Shown one piece after another: positions 22,352 to 32,737 of a stretch of 64,000 bases of DNA. This DNA is from Mycoplasma sp. 2045. Lineage in GTDB: Bacteria > Bacillota_I > Bacilli_A > Mycoplasmatales > Metamycoplasmataceae. Below the pieces are notes generated by a model that saw only the letters and a list, made by a program, of their open reading frames with translations, was not told where the DNA came from and did not search any database. The stretch spans positions 496,001-560,000 of the forward strand of contig NZ_CP102083.1 of NCBI RefSeq assembly GCF_024582715.1, read 5' to 3'. Within the stretch, counting starts at the first letter, position 1; every line of letters begins with the position of its first letter. The translations under genes were made by a program, and so were the position numbers.

Positions 22352-23200
22352 ATGAATAAAACAAAAATTTTATTAGCAGGAACACCCGAGTTCTCGGTTC
22401 CTATTTTTGAAGAAGTTATCAAAAACTTTGACGTTGTAGGAATTGTTTCGCAACCTGATAAACCAGCAAATAGAGGTTATGCACTTTTACCTACCCCTAC
22501 AAAATTATTAGCTCAAAAATATAACATTAGACTTTTTCAACCTGAAAAAATCGGACAAATTTATGACGAACTTAAAGAATTAGATTTTGATATTTTACTA
22601 ACTTGTGCTTTTGGTCAATATGTTCCTGAAAAAGTTTTAGCTCTTCCAAAATTAGCTTCAATTAATATTCACGGTTCGCTGTTACCTAAATATAGAGGTG
22701 CTGCGCCTATTCAATATTCACTTCTTTATGGAGATAAAGAAACCGGACTTTCATTAATGTATATGACAAAACAAATGGATGCAGGTAACATTATTAAAAT
22801 GGTTTCAATTCCAATAGAAGACACAGACACATCTGATACATTGTTTGTAAAATTATCAAAATTAGCTACTGAAAATATAACAAAATGACTTGTAGACTAT
22901 GTTAAAGGTGATTTTGAGGAAATTGTTCAAGATGAAGATAAAGTCATTTTAAGTCCAAAATTATTAAAAGAAGATGCACTCTTAACAAGTGATTTAACAG
23001 TTGAACAAGCATTTAATAAAATCAGAGCATTCTCATCGAACCCAGGTGCTTATGTTATTTTAGATAACAAAAGAGTCAAAATTTATTATGCTACAAAACA
23101 CAAAGTTCCAAATGGATTACCACTTCAATTCACTGATGGAAAATTATGAGCAGTTGATTATCAATTTGAAACTAAAAAACGTGTTAGATTAAATTACTAA
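22352..23200 (+). CDS. fmt: methionyl-tRNA formyltransferase
   Basis: 282 aa, slightly short for the family. It formylates initiator Met-tRNA. The N-terminal Rossmann domain begins KILLAGTPEFSVPIFEE. The catalytic region has INIHGSLLPKYRGAAPIQYSL (Asn, His), and MTKQMDAGNII completes the folate site. The C-terminal OB domain is short. AGGAG stands before the ATG, 8 bases after the DnaI-like gene. Confidence 0.95.
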
Positions 23201-23224
23201 ACTTGATTAATTTCAAGTTTTTTT
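23199..23224 (+). terminator. terminator after fmt
   Basis: Stem AAACTTGA / TTCAAGTT with loop TTAAT, followed by a T run. Confidence 0.8.
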
Positions 23225-23273
23225 ATTTGCCTCATCTAAATATGTTTACATATTTAAAGTATAATTATAAAGT

Positions 23274-24146
23274 ATGAAAAAGATAAAAGTATCATTAACT
23301 ATTAATTCGAAAATCAAAGATGCAATTATTTTCGAAAAAGAAATGAAGCAGATTATCAAAAATTTTGCAGAATACTTCGGTATCAAAAAACAAATCATTG
23401 TTGATGTTTCATTAGTTTCTCCTCAAAAAATTAAGAGATTAAACAAAGAATACAGAAACAAAGATTACGTAACTGACATCCTTTCATTTGGATTTGATGA
23501 TAGTTCTATGTATGATGAACTTCCGTTTATTCATCTTGGAGAGTTAGTTATCTGTTGAAACAAAGTTGTAAGACAAGCAAAATATTTTGGACACTCAATT
23601 AAAAGAGAATTCTGTTACTTATTCACTCACGGATTAGTCCACTTAGCTGGATATGATCATGAAATTGAAGACGAAAGAATACAAATGAATAAAATTGTTG
23701 ATGATATTTTTAATCCTTTAAAAATAACAAGGAAAGAAGGTACAAATATGACATTTGAAAAATTAAAAGATTTACTTAAATATACTTATACACCATATTC
23801 AAAATTCCCAGTAGCTGCAATTTTGATTGGAGAAGATGGAAAAGAATATTATGGAGTTAACGTTGAAAACGCTGCTTATCCATCAGGTTTATGTGCTGAA
23901 AGAAGTGCTATGTTTGGTTCAGTAGCATACGGTGGAAAAGTTGGGGCATTTAAAGAAATTCACATTATTAGTGGAAAAAATGAAATCATTAGCCCTTGTG
24001 CTGGATGTAGACAAGTTATGACTGAATTTATGCCTCTTGATGCGAAAGTTTACCAATACAGTAATGATGGAAAACAATTAAGAGTTAACACAGTTGAAGA
24101 ATTAGTTCCATACAGCATCAGAGCTGAAGAAATTACAATTAAATAA
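23274..24146 (+). CDS. ybeY: YbeY endoribonuclease and cytidine deaminase in one continuous frame
   Basis: One open frame of 290 aa with no stop between the two domains; the TGA at 23556-23558 is Trp in ICWNKVV. Residues 1-158 are YbeY, the rRNA-maturation RNase, with the zinc-binding signature HGLVHLAGYDH. Residues 159-290 are cytidine deaminase. The frame starts MKKIKVSLTIN behind a TATAAT at 23260-23265 with almost no leader. Either a fused protein is made, or the deaminase is also started separately at the internal ATG 23748. Confidence 0.88.
23748..24146 (+). CDS. cdd: cytidine deaminase (internal start inside the ybeY frame)
   Basis: 132 aa zinc enzyme of pyrimidine salvage (cytidine to uridine). 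CAERSAMFGS carries the catalytic Glu and first Cys ligand, and PCAGCRQ the other two Cys. From MTFEKLKDLLKYTYTPYSKF on it has the length and start of a free-standing Cdd. GAAAGAAGG lies seven bases before this ATG, which supports separate initiation. It is in frame with ybeY, so whether one or two proteins are made is open. Confidence 0.75.
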   Translation: MTFEKLKDLLKYTYTPYSKFPVAAILIGEDGKEYYGVNVENAAYPSGLCAERSAMFGSVAYGGKVGAFKEIHIISGKNEIISPCAGCRQVMTEFMPLDAKVYQYSNDGKQLRVNTVEELVPYSIRAEEITIK

Positions 24147-24148
24147 TT

Positions 24149-25030
24149 ATGAGAATATGTTTTGCAAGTATTTTAGGAAGACCAAACGTAGGTAAAAGTA
24201 GTCTTCTTAATGCTATTATCGGCTACAATGTTGCAATTGTTACTAATGTAGCTCAAACAACCAGAGACCAAATTACAGGTATCTATACAGAAGATGATTT
24301 ACAAATCATTTTCATTGATACACCTGGTATCCATAAACCACAAAATAAACTTGGTGAAGCTTTAAACAAAAATGCTTATGATGCAACTAAAGACATAGAT
24401 ATTCTTTTATTCTTATCTCCTGCTGATGAAGCAATTGGTAAAGGTGATGAAATGATTTTAGAAAAAATCAAGCACGTAAAAAACAAGATTGCTGTTATTT
24501 CTAAGATTGACAAAATTAAAAAAGATCCTCAAAAGTTACTTGATAAAATCAAAGAGCTTAAAGAACACGGTTTTGAAACAATTATGTCTACTGATGTAAA
24601 CGATCCTAAATCAATTAGCGCTTTAATTAGTGAAATTGAAAAATACGCTTACGATGGTGAAGCTCAATACGATCCTGAATACATCACAGACAAATCTATG
24701 CGTTTTATAGCGAAAGAAATCATTCGTGAATCTGCAATTAATGAGCTTTATGAAGAGCTACCTCACTCAATTGCTGTTGAAGTTCTAGAATTTGAAGAAT
24801 CTGAAGACAGATTAGATATTGATGCAATTATCTATGTTAAAAAAGCTTCTCAAAAAGGTATGGTTATAGGTAAAAACGGTGAAAAAATCAAAAAAATAGG
24901 TACAGTTGCTAGAAAGAAAATTGCACATCAATTCGATATTCCTACATCATTAACTTTAAAAGTTAAGATAGCTAAAAAATGAATCGATGATGCAGATGCA
25001 CTTGAAAAATTTGGTTACTCTACTAAATAA
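24149..25030 (+). CDS. era: GTPase Era
   Basis: 293 aa GTPase that helps 16S rRNA maturation and 30S assembly. G1 is GRPNVGKSSLLNAI, G3 is DTPGIHKP, and G4 is SKIDKIKK (SKID in place of NKxD). The C-terminal KH domain has IYVKKASQKGMVIGKNGEKIKKIG. It follows the ybeY-cdd frame by 2 bases, in line with the known functional link of YbeY and Era in rRNA processing. Confidence 0.97.
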
Positions 25031-25038
25031 TTTTTACA

Positions 25039-25070
25039 GTTGGTATTTGTTAATTAATACCAACTTTTTA
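25039..25070 (+). terminator. terminator after era
   Basis: Stem GTTGGTATT / AATACCAAC with an 8-base loop, followed by TTTTTA. Confidence 0.85.
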
Positions 25071-25195
25071 TATTATTTTTGTGTTTTATCATACCTATTA
25101 TTAAAAGTTTGCTAAAATATAACTAATATAAAAAGTTATTTTTTAAGCTAAAAAATAACTAAATATTAACTTTTTATAAAATTTAAGGGGGAAAT

Positions 25196-25786
25196 ATGAA
25201 AAAAGTATTAATTTTAGATGGAAATCTTTTACAAAATGAAAAATCATACTCAACTAACATTTTAAATTACATTGAAGAGACGATTAAATCAAAAGAAAAT
25301 GTATTAATCGAAAGAGTGGACTTATCAACTACAAAGCTAAATGAACATTTTTTAACTAAGCAAACATTTACAACTTATTACACAGATGTTGAATCAGATA
25401 GATGAATTCAAAAACTTAAAGAAACTGATTTATTAATCATTTCAAACCCGATGATTAACTTTGGACCTAGTGTCATAGTTAAAAATTTTATCGATGCTAT
25501 TTCAGTTGCTAATAAAACATTTAGTTACAAATACTCAAAGAAAGGTGATGCAATTCCTTTATTAACTAACTTAAATACAGTTATAGTTTCAACTCAAGGT
25601 GCACCACAGGGTTGATACACTTGAGGCAATCACTCTGATTGATTAAAAGGAACATTTAAATTCTTAACAGGTAATGATTCAAAAGAAATTAAATACTTTG
25701 GAACAAAAGTTTCTCCAATTAATCAAACTGAACCAAATAACGTTGATGAACACATCAAAGAACAAGTAAATCAAATATTTAACTAA
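25196..25786 (+). CDS. azoR: FMN-dependent NADH-azoreductase / AcpD-like flavodoxin-fold protein
   Basis: 196 aa of the flavodoxin-like AzoR (formerly AcpD) family. It begins [18 protein letters not shown], the phosphate-binding loop region, then [24 protein letters not shown] with the typical P-M-.-N-F-....-K-.-.-I-D pattern, and [21 protein letters not shown] precedes the ATG. It stands alone between terminators. The physiological substrate is unknown; quinones are typical. Confidence 0.85.
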
Positions 25787-25817
25787 TCCATCATTTGGTG
25801 GATTTTTTATATTAAAT

Positions 25818-25843
25818 AAAAAAACATTCAGTTGCCTGAATGC
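25818..25843 (-). terminator. terminator of rnpB
   Basis: On the minus strand: stem GCATTCAG / CTGAATG with loop, followed by TTTTTTTA. Confidence 0.75.
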
Positions 25844-26126
25844 TTGCATCTATAAGCCGTGTTCTGTCTAGGTCGACAATTTATCTAATGACTTAATGTC
25901 ACTCCATTATTTTATTCAGTTCTAAAATAATGATTCCTCTACCAAAATTTGAGTTTCTAACTCGTGGAGTTTACCCGTTTCATATTTCTCGTCTCTGTGG
26001 CACTAGTCGTTTATACACATAATGCATAACCTAAGCTTATTTGGCTTAGCACGATCACTACCATCATCGCAGATGGTGTTAGCACGGACTTTCCTCTACA
26101 TAAAATGCAGCTGTCGACTGATGCAA
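25844..26126 (-). ncRNA. rnpB: RNase P RNA
   Basis: Catalytic RNA of RNase P. On the minus strand the conserved 5' motif GAGGAAAGTCCGTGC lies at about 26098-26084, and the 3' motif ACAGAACACGGCTTATAG at about 25868-25851. The ends TTGCAT (26126) and ATGCAA (25844) pair to close helix P1. About 283 nt, a small type-B-like RNA. The ends are set by this pairing and could be off by a few bases. Confidence 0.93.
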
Positions 26127-26278
26127 ATATATAATAGCATTTTATTTATTTTATAGTCATAAAAATCTTAAAAATTCTTAAATTCATCTAAATTAATGAG
26201 AAAAATCATTAAACTTTTTATTATTGTTTAGTTATTTTGAAAAAACTATAAAATATTGCTAAATAAATAGGAGACATA

Positions 26279-26926
26279 ATGAATAAAAATAAGAAAAAAG
26301 TTAGTTTTTGAGAATTGTTTTGATTTATTATCAAAGTTACTTTTATTGGATTCGGTGGAGGTAATGCCCTTTTACCAGTTATCAAAAAAGAAGCAGTTGA
26401 TAATAAAAAATGAATAACTAACGAAGAAATGGATGATATTGTAATTGTTACAAATATGCTTCCAGGTGCTTCGGTTATCCAAACGCTTTCATATATATCT
26501 ATAAGTCTTTTAGGTAAATTTAAGGGAACCTTAGTTACTTTATTAGGAATATTACCTCACGTAATATTTGCATTTATTTTCTTAGTTATCTTGACTAAAT
26601 ACATACCTAGCGAGTACTTAAAAATAATTTCAGTCGGTGTGCTTGTTTCAATTATTGCTTTTCTGATTGCATTTGCACAAAGATATATAAAGCAATCTAA
26701 ACAATCACTCAAATTACCAGTTTGATTAATTATTATGCTCTTTTCAATTTGTGTTTCCTTGTTTGTTCCATCGCCTTACAATTTACCAATTTTCTCAATC
26801 GTAATTATCTTATTTGTCTTTGCTGTAGTTTTTTTAGTAAATAAAAAACACTTTATCAATAAGCAATCATTAAATAAATCACTTGAGGAAAATGGGATTA
26901 CCTTCATAAAAAAAGGAGGTAAATAA
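26279..26926 (+). CDS. chrA: chromate transporter, first half-size subunit
   Basis: 215 aa membrane protein of the CHR family, which comes as split half-size pairs in many Gram-positives. Signature IGFGGGNALLPVI at about residues 21-33, then NMLPGASVIQTLSYI. About six hydrophobic helices. TGA Trp codons occur in the first 45 residues (FWELFWFI). GGAG stands before the ATG. It overlaps the second half by one base, so both halves are made together. The true substrate in mycoplasmas is unknown. Confidence 0.88.
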
Positions 26927-27579
26927 TGCTACTTACTGCTTTATTAGTTTGCTTACCTCTTTTAATTTTAATTTCGCTTTCAATCTTTGGTGGTGGTCAA
27001 GTTTTTATGCCAATATTCCAATGATTGTGAAACTTTTTAGCACAAGTTTTTGGAGCAAATATCGATGAAAATGCAATCAATAATGTGTTTGCAATTTCAA
27101 ACACTACACCTGGTGTTGTGTCAACTAAATTTGCCTTTTTTACAGGTTACTTAGTTGCATCTGGTCAATGATGAGGTTATATAGCAGTTTTCTTAACTTA
27201 TGTAATTTTCTGCTTGCCAGCTATTATCGTTATGGTAATTGCAATGAAGTATATTAAAAAATTTAAAACTAATACTTTCATTGCTAATATGTTAATCATT
27301 ATGAAACCAATTGTTTCAGGAATAATTATTGCTCTTGCGATTCAATTATTCATCTCAATTTATGTACCTGAAATTTTCTTTAATTCATCTTCTAAAGGTT
27401 ATGCAGGATGGTCAAACAATAATTATTTTGTGGGATACAAAAATATTCTGTTAAAAATCTATGTACCAATAGGTATTTTAGGTTCATATTACTTAGCTAA
27501 AAGAAGAATTTCTCTATTCTGAATTATTCTTATAAATATAGCAATTTCACTTATCTTATTTGCTCCTTATGCTGGATAA
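26926..27579 (+). CDS. chrA: chromate transporter, second half-size subunit
   Basis: 217 aa partner of the preceding gene. It has the same family signature in its own form (LSIFGGGQVFMPIFQW, ISNTTPGVVSTKFAFFTGYL) and about six membrane helices. AAAGGAGG lies just before the ATG inside the first gene. One tryptophan uses TGG (GYAGWSN), rare here. Confidence 0.88.
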
Positions 27580-27588
27580 TTAAAATCA

Positions 27589-27629
27589 AAAAATGAACAG
27601 TGTTTTTAATAATTACACTGTTCATTTTT
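27589..27629. terminator. bidirectional terminator between chrA and the SPFH gene
   Basis: AAAAATGAACAGTGT and its complement around a loop of about 11 bases, with A and T runs at both sides. It serves the two convergent genes. Confidence 0.88.
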
Positions 27630-27634
27630 AATTT

Positions 27635-28540
27635 CTATTTGTTTGCTTTAGCTTCTTCTCTAGAAGGTAAATCTAAAACTTCTTTTGCGACTGACATTGA
27701 TTTAGCAACATCTGCTAAGTTAGGTGGAATAATGATTTTTGTAGCATGACCATTTGCAAGTTTTTCTAATTGTTCAATACTTTGTAATTGTAAGTATTCA
27801 GTTGAAATGTTTGCAGTTGTAATAAGTTCAATCGCTTGTTTCTTACCTGTCGCTCTTTCAATCATACTTTCTTTTTCTGCTTTTGCACGTAAGATTGTAC
27901 TTTCATATTCTCCTTGCGCTCTAAGAATTTTACTTTCTTTTTCAGCGCTAGCTTCAAGGATTTGAGCTCTTTTGATACGTTCAGCTTGCATTTGTTTTGT
28001 CATAGCTTCTTGAACTTCTTTTGGTGGAATAATGTTTTGAATTTCAATTCTTTTTACTTTAATTCCTCAAGCATCTGAAGCTTCATCTAAGATTTTAGTT
28101 AACTTAGCGTTAATAATTTCTCTGGATGTTAATGCTTCATCAAGTTCGAGTTCCCCGATTAAGTTTCTAAGTGTTGTTGATGTTAAAAACTCAATAGCTA
28201 AAAACGGATCTTCAGCTCCATAAGCAAATAATTTTGGATCAAAGATTTTTAAATATACTGTCGTGTCCACTTGAATAGTAGCGTTATCTTTTGTAATAAC
28301 GTGTTGAGCAGGGTAGTCAAAAACTTTTTCCTTAAAGTTATTTTTCACTCTGATTTTGTCAATGTAAGGAGCCATAAAGTTTACACCCTTAGTCATTGTT
28401 TTCTTGTATTTACCAAGTCTTTCAACAATGCAGAAGTTAGTTTCACTAACAATTCTCACTGAAAGACAACTTGTAATCACAAGCATTACTACAGCAAGCA
28501 CTGCAACAATTATAATCACAGCAATAATAATACCAGACAT
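27635..28540 (-). CDS. SPFH/stomatin-like membrane protein
   Basis: 301 aa. One N-terminal membrane helix (IIIAVIIIVAVLAVVMLVI) is followed by the SPFH/band-7 domain (VERLGKYKKTMTKGVNFMAPYID, VFDYPAQHVITKDNATIQVDTTVYLKI in parts) and a long Ala/Glu/Lys coiled coil (ILEASAEKESKILRAQGEYE). Such proteins form large oligomers on membranes and often regulate proteases or microdomains. AAGGAGG precedes the ATG. No NfeD or protease partner is adjacent. Confidence 0.9.
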
Positions 28541-28639
28541 ATAACCTCCTTAATAATTTGGTTATTTTATATTATACTCCTTTGATTTAACTACCTTATA
28601 TTATTCGAAAAGTTTGCTTAAAAATATGGAAAATTTACA

Positions 28640-28717
28640 TAAAATTTAGGATTTTATTTTCGCAAAATAAAAGCACATAGAGTGTTTATCTATGTGCTCA
28701 AGTGTTATTGGTTAAAT
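28640..28717 (+). repeat. 78-bp target-site duplication, left copy (rnjA 3' end)
   Basis: Identical to 30576-30653. It holds the last bases and stop of rnjA and its terminator hairpin. Here, cut off from the gene by the IS, it has no coding role. Confidence 0.93.
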
Positions 28718-30575
28718 CCTGAGTTTCCAAGTAGGAAGCTCATTTTTTATAATTTTTAAACTCTACTTATATACTATGTATATAAGTAAAAAAACAAAAA
28801 ATTCTTATTTTTTACAATGATTACAATGACAATAGTGTATAATTAAGGAATGAGCAATTACATTTTATATAAAAGAAACAACCCTAAAGGTATCTATTTA
28901 GCAATTGGGATTTCAAAAGGTTATGGTAAAGGAATTGGCGATTTAGTTGGTCTAGGCTATTGAGAAGAAATCAAAGATAAATATTCTTTGCAAAACATTG
29001 ATGATTTAAAAGCAATCGCAAAATTAGTTCCATTTACAAACAACAAAGTTGAAGCAAAGAGCAAATTTTTTGAATTGTTAGAGCCAACATCTGTTGAAAC
29101 CAATGTTAAAAATGTTGGAATTGATTTAATTTATAAAATTATCAAAGAACTTGATTTATTCAGTTCATTGCCAAAAAGCAAGCACAAATCATTAGAAGAA
29201 GTTCTTGAATTTATCATTGGAACCAGAATTATTTTTCCAAGAAGCTACATTTGCCAATATAAAAACAAAAATGATTTTTTAAACAATGTTGAAATTAAAA
29301 AATCATCAATTTATAACTATTTTGACACTTTTTAACAAACAAAGAGACTATTTTGTTCAATCTTTACAATAAATTACAGCAATTAACTAATAGAAACAGT
29401 AAACAATTACACTTTGACAATACAACTGTTTATTTTGAAAGTTTTTCAAGAAAAGGTGTAAGACAAAAAGGTTTTTCAAAAGACGGCAAACATGATGAAG
29501 ACCAAATTGTAATAGCAATGGCAACAGACAATAATGGAATACCTTTTCATTACAAAATTTTTGAAGGAAATACTGCCGATTCACAAACTTTAATTAAGTT
29601 TTTAATTGAAATGGAAAGAATTTACAAGATTAAAGACTTAACAATCATTGCTGACAGAGGAATTAGTCAAAATGCTAACTTAAGATTTTTAGAGCAGAAA
29701 GGTTATAAATACATCGTCCAAAAACGTATTGATAACCTTAGCGAAGCAGATAAAAGATTCATCATTGAAGATAAAGATTATATGTTGGAACATGAAATGT
29801 TTTCAAAAAGCAGATTTGTGGAATCTGTTTGAGCAAACAATAGAAAAAGAAAAGATTTAATCAAACTCTTAGAAAACAAATAGTTTACTTTAGCCCAGCA
29901 AAGAAAAGCTTGACAGAATAAAAGAGCTTTTCAATAGCAAAATATGAGAAAAATCAATAAATAATGTAATTTGCTTAAGCGATCTTGTTCCAGAATATAA
30001 GAAAAATATATGGATGTTGAAGGTAAAACAATTGCCAAATCAAATTACTCTAAAATTAAAAAATAGCTGATCAAGATGGTTTCTATATGATTGAAACCAA
30101 CATACCTAATTTAACAGCACAAAGAGCTAATGAAATTTATAGACAACAATGAAAAATTGAAGAAAGTTTTAGAACATTGAAATCTTCCCTTGAAGTTAGG
30201 CCGATGTTTGTTCATAAAGATTCTCACATTCAAGCGCATGTTTTCTTGTGTTTCTTAGCGTTAATTGTTTTAAAATACTCAATTTACAAACTTAAAAAGT
30301 TCTATGAAGATAATGGTGAAATTCAAAAAGTAACTATGAATATGTTTATAGATGCTTTAAAACTTATAACAGTAACAACTAAAACTGTAAATGGTAAAGT
30401 TGTTGGTGAAATCATTAATAATGTAGATCCAAATCATTATGAATTAAACAAAATATATAAAGATTTTTCATTTGTTATAGAAAATCTATCATTGTAATTA
30501 AAAATACAAAAAAACGAAAGCGCCTTATTTATAGGTGTTTTCGTTTTTTAACACTTTTTAACTTGGAAACTCAGG
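28718..30575 (+). mobile_element. IS1634-family insertion sequence, copy 1
   Basis: 1858 bp with inverted-repeat ends CCTGAGTTTCCAAGT (left) and ACTTGGAAACTCAGG (right). The length, the ~550-codon transposase region and the long direct repeats at its borders (78 bp) fit IS1634, known for long and variable target duplications. A strong hairpin lies at the 3' end of the transposase region (about 30513-30551). Two more copies are at 39646-41499 and 49390-51244. Confidence 0.92.
28850..30497 (+). pseudogene. IS1634-family transposase, copy 1, frameshifted
   Basis: Starts MSNYILYKRNNPKGIYLAIG right behind TATAAT-TAAGGA. The frame breaks at about 29333, where T5 replaces the T6 seen in copy 2, so FDTFLTNKETI is lost. 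It resumes at LYNKLQQLTNRN, stops at the TAG 29881-29883 after LLENK, and resumes again to NEIYRQQWKIEESFRTLKSSL, ending FVIENLSL. The DDE-type core is visible (LHFDNTTVYFESF, IIADRGISQNANL, WKIEESFR). An intact copy would be about 549 aa. Confidence 0.85.
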
Positions 30576-30653
30576 TAAAATTTAGGATTTTATTTTCGCA
30601 AAATAAAAGCACATAGAGTGTTTATCTATGTGCTCAAGTGTTATTGGTTAAAT
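30576..30653 (+). repeat. 78-bp target-site duplication, right copy
   Basis: Same 78 bp as 28640-28717. This copy is joined to rnjA and carries its stop codon and terminator. Confidence 0.93.
30603..30634 (-). terminator. terminator of rnjA
   Basis: Minus-strand stem AGCACATAGA / TCTATGTGCT followed by TTTTATTTT. Lies inside the right target duplication; a second, ownerless copy lies in the left one. Confidence 0.85.
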
Positions 30654-32519
30654 TTCATCTTCTTCATCAATTTCTAATTCATCATTTTCAACTTCGCCAA
30701 AAATTGATTCTTTAACCTTAAGTAATTGTTTCTTCTGTGATTTACTTAAATTCTTTGTTGTAGGATCATTTAATTGTTCATCAATATCTAACTGTTTGCC
30801 GAAGTTAAGTTTAACTTTAGCTAATTTTTCATCAGTCGGTTCGTCAAGGAACATAATTGTAGGAATGATAATAGGATTTCTACGTTTTTCCTTGTAGAAT
30901 AATGTACTTAATCTATCTTGAATTAATTTTTCCAAATCTTTAACAGATCATTCTGGATTATTTTTAATGTAGTATAGAACTGCACCGTGAGCAACTCTCC
31001 TTGTTTCTTCAATTAATTGTTTAGAAGTTTTCACAAAGAAGCTTCCTCTTGTTACGATTTGAGGTCTATTAACGATAGCATTTTTGTTTCTGTCAATTAA
31101 GAAAACAATATTAACAAATCCACTATCTTTAAGTTTTGCTCTTTCTTGAAGCATTTTTTCTGAAATGTTTAAAACTGTGTTTCCATCAATGTAAATAGGA
31201 CCAAAGTTAATTGTTTTATTAGTTGGCTTAATAACGTTATTGTACATTTCAAACACTTGACCTTTTTTAGGTATTAAAACATTTTTAGGATTGACTCCAT
31301 TTTTAATAGCTGTTTGTCCGTGGACTAAACACATTCTGTAGTCACCGTGGTATGGAAGGAAATATTTAGGTCTAGTTAATTTAAAGATTTTATCATGCTC
31401 TCATTCATAAGCGTGACCTGATGTATGTAAGTAACCATCAACACCATTTTCTTTAATAATTGCACCTAATTTGTAAAGTCTGTTTGTAAGCAACTCAACG
31501 ACCATTCTGTTTCCAGGGATTGGGCTTGATGAGAAAATAACCATATCACCTTTTACAATTTTAATTGTCGCATGCTTACCATAACTCATTCTAGATAATG
31601 CAGCAAGTTCTTCACCTTGAGAACCTGTTGTTAAAACAACAAGGTCTGAATCTTTAATGTTAGGTAAGTCTTTTTTATCAACAATCACGCCATTCGGAAC
31701 ATTGATGTAACCTAATTTTCTACCAATTTTAATTCCTTGGATCATTGAACGACCGAATGGAATAACTTTTTTACCTAATTTAGCAGCAAGCTCAATAATA
31801 ACTTTAACTCTTGTTAAGTTAGAAGCAAATGAAGTAATAATAATTTTTCTTTTTGCAGCACGCATATGACGTTCTAAGTCAGTTAAGATATCTGATTCAC
31901 TAGGTGAATGCTCAGGTCTCATGGCATTAGTTGAATCTGATAAAAGAACTGTAAGTCCCTCTTTACCGATTTCATCTAATCTTGCAAAGTCTGTATAGTT
32001 TCCGATTGGTGTATAGTCAAATCTAAAGTCTCCTGTACACATAAGTGAACCATTTGGGGTAGTTAATCTAACACCAAATGCATCTGGAATTGAGTGTTGA
32101 GCGGTTCAAAAGTCAGCTCTACATCCATTCGCAAACTTATAAACGTCTGATTTATTGATTTGAATAAAATCGATTTTTCTTGTAATTTTGTGCTCTTCAA
32201 ATTTAAGTTTTAAATATTGAATTGCAATTCTTGGAGCAAAAATCTTTTTGATTTTTGTTTGTTTAACTAAATAAACAACACCACCAATGTGATCTTCGTG
32301 TCCGTGTGTAATGAATAAACCTTCAATTATTTTTCCAGGTTGATTTAAGTATGAATAGTCAGGAATAATACCTTTAACACCAGTGTTGTAAGTGTCTGCA
32401 AATTTAATCCCTGAGTCAATTAAGAAAATATGGTTCATATGCTCTACAACTAATGTGGATTTACCGATTTCTTCAACACCACCTAAACCAAATATGTAAG
32501 TTGGTTGTTTCTCTCTCAT
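30648..32519 (-). CDS. rnj: ribonuclease J
   Basis: 623 aa metallo-beta-lactamase/beta-CASP nuclease for mRNA decay and rRNA maturation. The N-terminal zinc motif is THGHEDHIGG at about residues 71-80. Further ligands are in FWTAQHSIPDAFG and MCTGDFRFDY, with LSDSTNAMRPEHS and the beta-CASP motif LHTSGHAYEWEH at about 370-381. All four segments are one frame with TGA as Trp. The acidic tail ends EIDEEDEI. GAGGTAAT precedes the ATG. The IS1634 copy inserted at its 3' end leaves the gene whole. Confidence 0.95.
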
Positions 32520-32737
32520 ATTACCTCCAAAATATGAATAAATAATGTAATTTTTAATTAAATTATTAAATAAAATAATGTTAAATACATGTAAATATGT
32601 ATTTGGTTTCTATATTATAAACTATTATTAGTTTATATCATGACAATATCGAATTTTATTATAAAAATAAGTCTTTTAAGATAGCGAACTCTAAAAATAA
32701 ATATAAAATTTAATTAACACTATTAATAAGGAGAAAA

